From Sphingomonas pruni NBRC 15498 (GTDB taxonomy: Bacteria > Pseudomonadota > Alphaproteobacteria > Sphingomonadales > Sphingomonadaceae), in contig NZ_BCYZ01000013.1 of the NCBI RefSeq assembly GCF_001598455.1, positions 1-64,000 of the forward strand: 64,000 nucleotides of DNA. The letters are read 5' to 3'. A program made the position numbers and the translations under genes. Below the pieces are notes generated by a model, which saw only the letters and a list, made by a program, of their open reading frames with translations, was not told the origin of the DNA and made no database searches. Every line of letters starts with the position of its first letter. The first letter of the stretch is position 1. This document shows positions 7,999 through 16,702 of this stretch, piece after piece.

Positions 7999-8670
7999 AT
8001 GCGCGTGAAGCGTCTCGTTCCCTTGCTCGGCTTCGTGCTGTCGGGTTGCCTGTTCGGCGGGGGAGGAAATGACCGCCTTCCGCCGCCGCGCCGTCCAGCT
8101 GGCGCGCCGCCGGTCACGCTCAACATGCCGACCAGCCGCGAGACGCAGATGTGCTACGCCGACTTGTCGCGCGAGCGGGTGCGCTATTCGCCGTTGCCCG
8201 ACCGCGATTATGGTGGCGGGTGCACCGTCATCGGCGCGGTGCAGCTGATCGATATCGGCGTTCCGGTTACCGGGCTGAAGGCCATGCGCTGCGGCCTCGC
8301 CGAAGAATTCATCGGCTGGACGCGCAATGCGGTCGCTCCCGCCGCCTATCAGATCCTGGGCAGCCGCCTGGTCAAGATCGAGACGTTCGGTACCTATGCC
8401 TGTCGCAACACGATCGGCACCCCGTTCGAGCGATTGTCGGGCCATGCCTTGGCCAATGCGGTGGATGTGTCGGCCTTCATCCTGGAGGACGGCCGGCGGG
8501 TGTCCATCGAGAATGACTGGCGGTCGGATAGCGACGATGTGCGGCGCTTCCTGGAGGTGATCCACACATCCGCATGCAAGCGGTTCGGAACGGTGCTCAG
8601 CCCCGATTATAATGCGGCGCACCACAACCACCTGCATCTCGAGGACGACCATAAGAGCTTCTGCCGGTGA
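7999..8670 (+). CDS. Extensin-family lipoprotein (D,D-peptidase-like fold)
   Basis: The 223-residue product starts with a lipoprotein signal, LLGFVLSGCLFG, with the lipobox cysteine near residue 17, so it should be anchored in a membrane facing the periplasm. The remainder is an extensin-like C-terminal domain. It has the metal-ligand pattern SGHALANAVDVSAF, then HHNHLHLEDD near the C-terminus, as in zinc D,D-carboxypeptidase/VanY-like folds, plus four conserved cysteines (CYADL, CTVIG, CGLAEE, CRNT). The family probably acts on or binds cell-wall peptides, but no substrate is established. A CtrA-like site just upstream suggests cell-cycle control. Confidence 0.85.
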   Translation: MRVKRLVPLLGFVLSGCLFGGGGNDRLPPPRRPAGAPPVTLNMPTSRETQMCYADLSRERVRYSPLPDRDYGGGCTVIGAVQLIDIGVPVTGLKAMRCGLAEEFIGWTRNAVAPAAYQILGSRLVKIETFGTYACRNTIGTPFERLSGHALANAVDVSAFILEDGRRVSIENDWRSDSDDVRRFLEVIHTSACKRFGTVLSPDYNAAHHNHLHLEDDHKSFCR

Positions 8671-8680
8671 TTTCCCAATT

Positions 8681-8704
8681 CCCTCTCCCGCACACGGGAG
8701 AGGG
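8681..8704. repeat. REP-like hairpin (CCCTCTCCC type)
   Basis: CCCTCTCCCG and CGGGAGAGGG are perfect 10-base inverted arms around a 4-base loop, 10 bases after the extensin gene stop. It is the second copy of the hairpin found before aroC at 41-63 and could serve as a weak terminator. Confidence 0.65.
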
Positions 8705-8775
8705 CTTAAGAGCTGCGGAGGAGGGCCTCTTTTTGAACCCTTCAATCCGTCACGACTTTGCTCTAACGCGCTGGG

Positions 8776-9711
8776 ATGACTGATACCCGAGTACCGTCGC
8801 GCGTCTTTCCGCGCGCGAAACAGGAAGCCGACCGCGCGAAGGGCGGTGTCTCCACCCCACAGACCCAGGACCCGGCCTATCGGCTCGCCTTCCAGGACAT
8901 GGACTTCCTGCTCCGCGAGGATCTGCGTCCGGTCCGATTCCAGCTAGAGCTCCTCAAGCCCGAACTGGTCATCGACGAAGCCGGAATCGCGTCCACCTTC
9001 GTGATGTATGGATCGGCACGCATTCCCGCGCCGGACAAGGCGCAGGCATTGCTGGATGCCGCGGCCGACGACACGTCACGCAAGATTGCCGAGCGGCTGG
9101 TCGCCAAGTCCAGATATTATGACGTTGCGCGCGAACTCGGTCGGCTGGCGTCGAGCTTCCCGGTCGACACTGATGGACGTCGCCATTTCGTCGTCTGTTC
9201 GGGCGGCGGCCCGTCGATCATGGAGGCGGCCAATCGCGGCGCGGCGGATGTCGGTGCCGAATCGATCGGTCTCAACATCGTGCTGCCGCACGAGCAGGCG
9301 CCGAATCCGTACGTGACGCCGCGGCTGAGCCTGCAGTTCCACTATTTCGCGCTTCGAAAGATGCATTTCCTGCTCCATGCGCGCGCACTGGCGGCGTTTC
9401 CGGGCGGTTTCGGCACGTTCGACGAATTGTTCGAGCTGTTGACGCTGATCCAGACCGGCAAGATTCAGCCGATTCCCGTTCTGCTCTACGGCAAGGAATT
9501 CTGGCAGCGCGTGGTAAATTTCGACGCGCTGGTCGAGGAAGGCGTAGTCAGTGCCAAAGACCTCGAGATCTTCAGCTATTGCGAGACCGCGGAAGAAGGC
9601 TGGGAATGCGTCCAGCGCTTCTATCAGGACCGGTCGATGGATATTGGCCTAGCCGAAGCGGAGCAGCACGCCGCGGAAGAGATCGCCGCGCAGGCTGACA
9701 CGGCGCGCTGA
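8776..9711 (+). CDS. LOG-family (TIGR00730-like) nucleotide phosphoribohydrolase
   Basis: This 311-residue protein carries the lysine-decarboxylase-like Rossmann fold of the LOG family. VMYGSARIPAPDKAQ lies near residue 76, the VCSGGGPSIMEAANRGA loop near 139, and the hallmark PGGFGTFDELFE near 211. LOG enzymes cleave nucleoside 5'-monophosphates to base plus ribose 5-phosphate (cytokinin activation in plants and some bacteria). The old label lysine decarboxylase is wrong for this motif set. The protein is longer than the roughly 190-residue minimal LOG proteins, having an extra N-terminal segment of about 70 residues seen in a larger alphaproteobacterial subgroup. Its physiological substrate is not known. 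Confidence 0.85.
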   Translation: MTDTRVPSRVFPRAKQEADRAKGGVSTPQTQDPAYRLAFQDMDFLLREDLRPVRFQLELLKPELVIDEAGIASTFVMYGSARIPAPDKAQALLDAAADDTSRKIAERLVAKSRYYDVARELGRLASSFPVDTDGRRHFVVCSGGGPSIMEAANRGAADVGAESIGLNIVLPHEQAPNPYVTPRLSLQFHYFALRKMHFLLHARALAAFPGGFGTFDELFELLTLIQTGKIQPIPVLLYGKEFWQRVVNFDALVEEGVVSAKDLEIFSYCETAEEGWECVQRFYQDRSMDIGLAEAEQHAAEEIAAQADTAR

Positions 9712-9741
9712 GCGGTTCGCCCGGTCCACGATAAAAATGCA

Positions 9742-9848
9742 CCTCCCCGGCGAAGGCCGGGGCCTAGTTCCACTGATGCCAGAAATGGCGCGACCGTCGT
9801 GCCATGGCAAAGACGTCGCGACTGGGCCCCGGCCTTCGCCGGGGAGGG
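9742..9848. repeat. Paired REP-like palindromes (CCCCGGCGAAGGCCGGGG type)
   Basis: Two inverted copies of CTCCCCGGCGAAGGCCGGGG face each other about 65 bases apart between two convergent genes. Further copies are at 42369-42470 and, cut by the window end, at 63980-64000. Spacer sequence is not conserved between copies. Confidence 0.8.
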
Positions 9849-9858
9849 ATGTTTCGGA

Positions 9859-10509
9859 TTACTTCTTCGCAGCCGGGGCCGCCGTATTCCCATCGGCAGG
9901 CGCTGTGGCATTGCCTTCAGCCGGCGCGGTGGTGTTACCGCCGGCCGGAGCCGCGGCATCCTTGCCCGCCGGGGCAGCGGCCGGCGCGGCCGGCAACGGC
10001 AGGTTCGAGCCCTGCTGGTTGAGATACAGGATCACGTCGGCGCGATCCTTCGGGTTCGACAAGCCCGCGAAGGTCATCTTGGTACCCGGCGCGAACTTAC
10101 GCGGGCTGGTCAGCCAGGCGTTGAGCGAATCGAAATCCCACTTGCCGCCCTTGGCCTTGAGCGCGTCGGAGAAGGCGAACCCGGCCTTGCCCTGGGCGAC
10201 CGCTTCGCCGACCGTCGCATACAGATTCGGGCCGATGCCGTTGGCGCCACCCTGGTTGATCGTGTGGCACGCCGCGCACTTCTTGAAGACTTCGGCGCCC
10301 TTGGTGGCGTCGGCGGTAGGCAGCAGGGCCGCGATCGGCACTTCGGCCGCGGCGCCACTGCCGCTACCTTCGTCCACCGCCTCAACCGGATAGCCTTCCT
10401 TCTTGGGCTCGCCGCTGTGGAACATCATCCCGCCAACGATCGTGGCGCCAAGCGCGACAAAGCACCCTGCGAGGGTCCAGCCAGCGATCGTGTTGGTCTT
10501 GTCGGACAT
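9859..10509 (-). CDS. Membrane-anchored class I cytochrome c (c552/CycM-like)
   Basis: The 216-residue protein has an N-terminal membrane anchor (residues about 10-30) and then a periplasmic cytochrome c domain. The heme site is CAACH at residues 78-82 and the probable sixth-ligand methionine is M145 in GTKMTF, followed by the usual DRADVILYLN helix. This is the layout of CycM/cytochrome c552, which carries electrons from the bc1 complex to cytochrome oxidase in alphaproteobacteria. Unusually, the last 40 residues are a low-complexity Ala/Pro/Gly/Thr tail with repeats of the type APAxGNxTA. ATG at 10509 is chosen because the sequence MSDKTNTIAGWT begins a typical anchor; a longer frame gives no sensible N-terminus. 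Confidence 0.9.
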   Translation of the reverse strand: MSDKTNTIAGWTLAGCFVALGATIVGGMMFHSGEPKKEGYPVEAVDEGSGSGAAAEVPIAALLPTADATKGAEVFKKCAACHTINQGGANGIGPNLYATVGEAVAQGKAGFAFSDALKAKGGKWDFDSLNAWLTSPRKFAPGTKMTFAGLSNPKDRADVILYLNQQGSNLPLPAAPAAAPAGKDAAAPAGGNTTAPAEGNATAPADGNTAAPAAKK

Positions 10510-10630
10510 GATTTTTCGCGTACGCCCCTGAATTGAGTAGCAGCCCTTTAGTAAGCGTATTCGCGGGGGGCAAGGTGGAGTGTTTGTTTGCGACCTGGCG
10601 GTCACGCGCGGTGCCGCCCTCCACAGCCTT

Positions 10631-10734
10631 TCCAACGATGCTGCGCATCGCCGGAACCTTGGGCTGCTCCGCCCGCACCCCCACCCGACCGCCCAATCAG
10701 CTTATATTATGGGCGGTCGGGTGGGGGCGCGGGC
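10631..10734. repeat. Long palindromic repeat, family P, copy A
   Basis: A lead-in of about 40 bases (CCAACGATGCTGCGCATCG...) is followed by 25-base arms at 10671-10695 and 10710-10734 that pair with one mismatch around a 14-base A/T-rich loop. The same lead-in recurs at 44274 and the same type of GGGTGGGGG arm at 44313-44374 and 49827-49905. This copy lies between divergent genes, so it is not simply a terminator. Confidence 0.75.
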
Positions 10735-10826
10735 TGGCACCGTCCCACGCGCTGGAGCGCGTCAAAAAAGCCTCAAGCAAAGCTCGGGTTGCTACTATGG
10801 GGGCACCTCTCTAATCGCCGCCGCCC

Positions 10827-11717
10827 ATGGAGAACTTCGCCGCACCCGCCCAGCCCATCGTTGCCGCGATGACCGAAGCCGCTGCCCGCGAGCCTGAGCG
10901 CGCGGTGGCGTTTCAGGGCGCGCCGGGCGCCAACAGCCATGTCGCGGTCGAGGAAACGTTCCCCGACGGACTGCCGTTGCCGTGCTTCAGCTTCGACGAC
11001 GCGATCGATGCGGTGAAGGAAGGACGCGCCGATTGCGCGGTCATCCCGATCGAGAACTCGCTCCACGGCCGCGTCGCCGACATCCATTTCCTGCTGCCCG
11101 AATCGGGGCTGGTGATCACCGGCGAGCATTTCCTGCCGATCCGCTACGCCCTGATGGGCGTCGGGCCGCTCGACGGCGTCAAGGAAGCGATGAGCCATCC
11201 CCAGGCGCTGGGCCAATGCCGCCATTGGCTGAAGGCGCATGGCATCACGCCGATCGCCTATCCCGACACCGCCGGCGCCGCCGCGTTGGTCGCCGAGATT
11301 AACGACCCCAAGGTCGCCGCGCTCGCGCCGCCTCCGGCCGCGAAGATCTACGGACTGCAGACGCTGGCCAGCGACATCGCCGATGCCGAGCACAATACCA
11401 CCCGCTTCGTGACCCTGGCGCGCGGCAGCCGGCCGCTGACCGGTGACGGTCCGTTCATGACGACGATCATCTTCGAGGTGAAGAACGTCCCGGCCGCGCT
11501 CTACAAGGCGATGGGCGGGTTCGCGACCAATGGCGTCAACATGACCAAGCTCGAAAGCTATCAACGCGGCGGCAGCTTCGCGGCCACCGATTTCTACGCC
11601 GATGTCGAGGGTCGGCCAGGCGACGAGAGTCTCGACCGCGCGCTGGAGGAACTAGGCTTCCATTCGAAATGGATGCGCGTGCTCGGCAGCTATCCGCAGG
11701 CGCGGAAACGGGGATGA
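10827..11717 (+). CDS. pheA: Prephenate dehydratase
   Basis: PheA decarboxylates and dehydrates prephenate to phenylpyruvate for phenylalanine synthesis. The 296-residue protein lacks a chorismate mutase domain, as usual in alphaproteobacteria. The catalytic domain runs from VAFQGAPGANSHVA (about residue 28) through ADCAVIPIENSLHGRV and HNTTRFVTLAR, the last containing the catalytic Thr-Arg-Phe motif. A C-terminal ACT domain (about 205-290, KNVPAALYKAMGGFATNGVNMTKLES) has the ESYQRG phenylalanine-binding signature. The stop overlaps the thiD start (ATGA), so the two are translationally coupled. A shorter start at 10869 is possible. Confidence 0.95.
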   Translation: MENFAAPAQPIVAAMTEAAAREPERAVAFQGAPGANSHVAVEETFPDGLPLPCFSFDDAIDAVKEGRADCAVIPIENSLHGRVADIHFLLPESGLVITGEHFLPIRYALMGVGPLDGVKEAMSHPQALGQCRHWLKAHGITPIAYPDTAGAAALVAEINDPKVAALAPPPAAKIYGLQTLASDIADAEHNTTRFVTLARGSRPLTGDGPFMTTIIFEVKNVPAALYKAMGGFATNGVNMTKLESYQRGGSFAATDFYADVEGRPGDESLDRALEELGFHSKWMRVLGSYPQARKRG

Positions 11718-12481
11718 CGCCCCGCATCCTGATCATCGCCGGGTCCGATTCGGGCGGCGGCGCGGGGATCCAGGCCGATATCAAGACCGTGACGATGCTC
11801 GGCGGCCATGCCATGACCGCGATCACTGCGATCACCGCGCAGAACACGCTTGGCGTCCAGGCGGTACTGACGGTGCCGACCGAGATGGTGATCGCGCAGA
11901 TCAACTCGGTGGTGACCGATATCGGTGTCGACGCGGTCAAGATCGGGATGATTGGATCGGCGGGGACCGCGAACGCGGTGGCGGACGTGCTCGAGTCGCT
12001 CGACGTGCCGATCGTGTTCGATCCGGTGATGGTCGCGACCAGTGGCGATACGCTCGCCGACGCGGAGACGATCGCCGCGTTCGAGCGGCTGATGGGCTTG
12101 GCGTCGGTGACGACGCCCAATATTCCCGAGCTTGAGGCGCTTGGCGGCAAGGACGCGGTGCTCGCGCACGGCACGCATCTGGTGGCGAAGGGCGGTCATG
12201 CCGAGGGCAATTGGATCGTTGACGAGCTCTACTCGCCGACTGGCCGTCTTCGCCATTGGGAAGCGAAGCGCTTCGATACCACCGATACCCATGGAACCGG
12301 CTGCACGCTTGCCAGCGCGATCGCGACCGGATTGGGCGACGGCATGACAATTGAGGACGCGGTCGAGCGCGCAATTCGGTTCGTGCGCATCGCGATCCTG
12401 TCAGCGCCGGGGTTGGGCGAGGGCCACGGGCCGTTGGGACACGCTCTTGGCGTGATCCCGTTCGACGAGATAGAAGGTTGA
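11714..12481 (+). CDS. thiD: Hydroxymethylpyrimidine/phosphomethylpyrimidine kinase
   Basis: ThiD phosphorylates HMP and then HMP-phosphate for thiamine synthesis. The 255-residue product has the ribokinase-fold motif IAGSDSGGGAGIQADIKT at residues 7-24, GGHAMTAITAITAQNT, KIGMIGS, DPVMVATSGDTL and the catalytic DTHGTGCTLASAIA near residue 197. The start is ATG at 11714, overlapping the pheA stop by 4 bases. The neighbours pheA and rnhB have no metabolic link to thiamine, so this is a housekeeping operon rather than a pathway cluster. Confidence 0.94.
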   Translation: MTPRILIIAGSDSGGGAGIQADIKTVTMLGGHAMTAITAITAQNTLGVQAVLTVPTEMVIAQINSVVTDIGVDAVKIGMIGSAGTANAVADVLESLDVPIVFDPVMVATSGDTLADAETIAAFERLMGLASVTTPNIPELEALGGKDAVLAHGTHLVAKGGHAEGNWIVDELYSPTGRLRHWEAKRFDTTDTHGTGCTLASAIATGLGDGMTIEDAVERAIRFVRIAILSAPGLGEGHGPLGHALGVIPFDEIEG

Positions 12482-12482
12482 A

Positions 12483-13100
12483 ATGCCCGGCCTCAAACAC
12501 GAGAAGCTCTGCCTCGCACCAGTTGCCGGCGTTGACGAAGCCGGCCGCGGGCCGCTGGCGGGCCCCGTGGTCGCGGCAGCGGTGATCCTGCCGACCAAGG
12601 GTATCCCACGCGGGCTCGACGATTCGAAGAAGCTCACCGCTGCCGAGCGCGCGCGCCTGCATGGCCGGCTGATGGACTGCGCGACGGTTGGCGTGGGGAT
12701 CGTCGAGGCCGACGAGATCGACAGCCTCAACATCTATTGGGCGACGATGAAGGCGATGACGCTGGCGGTCGAAGCGCTGGGATGCCCGCCGGGCCATGTG
12801 CTGGTCGACGGCAATCGCCTGCCGCGCTGGACCTATCAGGCGACCGCGATCGTCGGCGGGGACGGCATCAGCATGTCGATCGCCGCCGCCTCGGTCATCG
12901 CCAAGCATACGCGCGACACGATCATGATCACCCACGCCGAATCCTATCCGCATTACGGCTGGCACACGAACAAGGGCTATAGCGCGCCCGAACATTTGCG
13001 CGCGCTGCGCGAGCACGGACCCAGTCCGCTGCATCGGCGGAGCTTCGCCCCGGTCGCCCAAGCAGCGCAGTCACAAGAAATTTCGGTTCTGCCGTTTTAA
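12483..13100 (+). CDS. rnhB: Ribonuclease HII
   Basis: RNase HII cuts the RNA strand of RNA-DNA hybrids and starts removal of misincorporated ribonucleotides. The 205-residue protein shows the catalytic VAGVDEAGRGPLAGPVVAAAV motif at about residues 16-36, DDSKKL near 54, VDGNRLPR near 107, and SIAAASVIAKHTRD. The ATG follows the thiD stop by a single base, so it is part of the pheA-thiD-rnhB operon. Confidence 0.95.
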   Translation: MPGLKHEKLCLAPVAGVDEAGRGPLAGPVVAAAVILPTKGIPRGLDDSKKLTAAERARLHGRLMDCATVGVGIVEADEIDSLNIYWATMKAMTLAVEALGCPPGHVLVDGNRLPRWTYQATAIVGGDGISMSIAAASVIAKHTRDTIMITHAESYPHYGWHTNKGYSAPEHLRALREHGPSPLHRRSFAPVAQAAQSQEISVLPF

Positions 13101-14429
<1,329 letters not shown>

Positions 14430-14437
14430 CGATATTC

Positions 14438-14531
14438 GTCACCCCGGCCTTGTGCCGGGGTCCACCGTGCAGCAAACCCGAGACGTGCGGTTCGAGCCGC
14501 ACGGTGGATGCCGGGACAAGCCCGGCATGAC
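14438..14531. repeat. Paired REP-like palindromes (GTCACCCCGG type)
   Basis: A CCCCGGCCTTGTGCCGGGG hairpin faces GCCGGGACAAGCCCGGC about 50 bases on, with GTCA/TGAC at the outer edges. A second inverted repeat, CCACCGTG...CACGGTGG, lies between them. It fills the ccrM-folP gap and resembles the pair at 3074-3160. Confidence 0.7.
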
Positions 14532-14543
14532 GGAAGTAAGCGA

Positions 14544-15599
14544 ATGGCCAACCTCCATCTCCGACCCGTCCAGTTCGTCGATACGCCGATCGGCCGCGAT
14601 GGCGAGGTCGCGCGGCTGGCGGGCGGGATGCAATGGTTCGCCGCCTATGAAGTGATCGAAAATGGCGCCAGGCGAACCGTCCCGATCGCCGAATTCGAGC
14701 GGACGCTCGGCGCCGACAACGAACGTGCCGCCGCGCTTCACGCAAACATCACGCGCGCCCGCCCGCCGCTGACCCTGGGCGACCGGACGTTGCGCTTCGA
14801 TCAACCTTCGGTCGCGGGTATCCTCAACGTCACGCCGGATAGTTTCTCGGATGGCGGCGCGCAGGACGATCCGGTCGCCGCCGGCGTCGCGATGGCCGCG
14901 GCCGGAGCGGCGCTGATCGATGTCGGCGGCGAATCCACGCGGCCGGGCGCGGAACTGGTGTGGGAAGAGGATGAGAAGCGCCGCGTCGAACCGGTCATTC
15001 GCGGCCTCGCTCAGGCCGGGACCTTGGTGTCGGTCGATACGCGCAAGGCCGTGGTGATGGAGGCGGCACTCGCCGCGGGTGCCGCGATCGTCAACGACGT
15101 CGCCGCCTTGCTATGGGACGACCGCGCGCTCGACGTGGTGGCGAAAGCCGGCTGCCCAGTCGTGCTGATGCACTCGCCCGACCCGGCCAAGAGCCCGCAT
15201 GGCGGCGGCGGTTACGGCGACGTCCTGACCGAAGTCTATGACTGGCTCGACGCGCGAATCGCCGCCGTGGTCGCCGGGGGCGTCGATCGCGCGAAGATCA
15301 TCGTCGATCCGGGCATCGGCTTCGGCAAGTCTCTTCAGGACAATCTCGCGCTGCTGAACGGGCTCGCCATGTTTCATGGCCTGGACTGTCCGATCCTGCT
15401 CGGCGCCAGTCGCAAGCGGATGATCGGCGCGCTGTCGAACGAGGCGCCCGCCGACCAGCGACTCGGTGGCTCGATCGCCTTGGCGCTCAAGGGGGCGGAA
15501 GCCGGCGTCCAGCTGCTGCGCGTCCACGACGTGCCCGAAACGGTCCAAGCGCTCAAAGTGTGGCGTGGACTGCGCGACCAGGCGCTGGTTGGTCGCTGA
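14544..15599 (+). CDS. folP: Dihydropteroate synthase
   Basis: FolP condenses 6-hydroxymethyl-dihydropterin pyrophosphate with p-aminobenzoate in folate synthesis and is the sulfonamide target. The predicted 351-residue protein has an N-terminal extension of about 85 residues before the TIM-barrel core. The core begins at VAGILNVTPDSFSDGG and continues with IDVGGESTRPGAE, VSVDTRKA, NDVAALLWD, VLMHSP and DPGIGFGKSLQDNLALL. ATG at 14544 is the first methionine after the REP element. It uses p-aminobenzoate that derives from chorismate, the product of aroC in this window, but is not in an operon with it. Confidence 0.95.
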   Translation: MANLHLRPVQFVDTPIGRDGEVARLAGGMQWFAAYEVIENGARRTVPIAEFERTLGADNERAAALHANITRARPPLTLGDRTLRFDQPSVAGILNVTPDSFSDGGAQDDPVAAGVAMAAAGAALIDVGGESTRPGAELVWEEDEKRRVEPVIRGLAQAGTLVSVDTRKAVVMEAALAAGAAIVNDVAALLWDDRALDVVAKAGCPVVLMHSPDPAKSPHGGGGYGDVLTEVYDWLDARIAAVVAGGVDRAKIIVDPGIGFGKSLQDNLALLNGLAMFHGLDCPILLGASRKRMIGALSNEAPADQRLGGSIALALKGAEAGVQLLRVHDVPETVQALKVWRGLRDQALVGR

Positions 15600-15682
15600 T
15601 CGAATTGCTCTAGCGGCCTCGCCGCTTGACTTCTCCCATCACCGCGCCACGTTTCGCCGTACGATAACAGGGGCCCGACCGC

Positions 15683-16702
15683 ATGCCTCACCAGTTTGTC
15701 CGTCGCTTCGTCGCGCTGACAGCGGCGCTTGCTGTCAGCCTGTCACTCGCGAGCTCGGCCACGGGTCAGGCGACCAGCGCCTATGTCGCGCCCCAGCATA
15801 CCACCGCCTGGCCGGGTCTCGGCACCGGCGACGATCAAGGGGCGGCGGAAGCGTCGCTCGAGCTGGGCCCTGAACTCGAGCGCGATCGATCGCCGGTCTG
15901 GATGCTGGCCGACCAGCGCCGGCTCGACAAGGCGCTCGCTACGCTGCAGCCGCAGAAGAAGGGCGTGGTCGACGCCTATGTCCTGGCGGTCGGGCTCGAC
16001 AGCGATCCGATTTTCGGCCGTGAAGCGCGCGAGGCGGGCAAGGTGCTATCGCGGCGCTACAATGCGCTGGGACACACGATCGTGCTTGCCGGCACCGACG
16101 GCTCGGGCCCGAGCGACTTGCCCAACGGCACGCCGCGCGCGCTCGCGCTGACGCTCGCGCGGATCGCCGAGTTGATGGACCGCAACGAGGACGTGCTGGT
16201 GCTCTACACCGCCGGGCACGGCGCGCCGGTGGGCCTGGCGTATCATGACGGCGACGAGGGGTTCGGAATCATCTCGCCGGCGCGGATGGCGCGGATGTTC
16301 GAGGAGCTCGGGATCAGGAACCGGCTGTTGATCCTGTCGGCCTGTTATTCGGGTGTGTTCGTGCCGGCGCTGGCGAATGAGACGACCGCGTTATTCACCG
16401 CGGCCTCGGCCGATCGCACCTCGTTCGGGTGCGCCGCGGATCGCGACTGGACCTTCTTCGGCGATGCGATGGTCAACCATGCACTACGCCAGCCGGTGCC
16501 GCTCGCCAAAGCCGGGGAAGACGCGCGCGCGCTGATCGCGCAATGGGAAAAGCAGGCCGATGTCACGCCGTCGCAGCCGCAGATCTCGATCGGCAGCGGC
16601 GTCGGCAAGTGGCTCGCCCCGCTCGAAGCCCGCATGCCGAAGACCGTGACGGCGATGGTCGGCCGCCCGGCAATCTCGATTCTCAGCGACCAGGGGCGCT
16701 GA
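15683..16702 (+). CDS. Exported C13 (legumain-like) cysteine peptidase
   Basis: The 339-residue protein starts with a signal peptide (residues 1-29, ending SSATGQA). It contains the caspase/legumain-type catalytic pair: His179 in VLYTAGHGAP and Cys221 in LLILSACYSGVF, each following a hydrophobic strand as expected of clan CD. A downstream FTAASADRTSFGCAADRDWTFFGDAMVNHAL stretch is typical of bacterial C13 proteins. Substrate and role are unknown; export suggests a periplasmic or secreted endopeptidase with Asn/Asp preference, by family analogy only. Its last 20 bases overlap the 3' end of the convergent acyl-CoA ligase gene. Confidence 0.85.
   Translation: MPHQFVRRFVALTAALAVSLSLASSATGQATSAYVAPQHTTAWPGLGTGDDQGAAEASLELGPELERDRSPVWMLADQRRLDKALATLQPQKKGVVDAYVLAVGLDSDPIFGREAREAGKVLSRRYNALGHTIVLAGTDGSGPSDLPNGTPRALALTLARIAELMDRNEDVLVLYTAGHGAPVGLAYHDGDEGFGIISPARMARMFEELGIRNRLLILSACYSGVFVPALANETTALFTAASADRTSFGCAADRDWTFFGDAMVNHALRQPVPLAKAGEDARALIAQWEKQADVTPSQPQISIGSGVGKWLAPLEARMPKTVTAMVGRPAISILSDQGR

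Noticed and set aside
9742-9848. CRISPR repeats
   Set aside because: Repeats are palindromic, occur as a single inverted pair and lack regular spacers; no cas genes are present.
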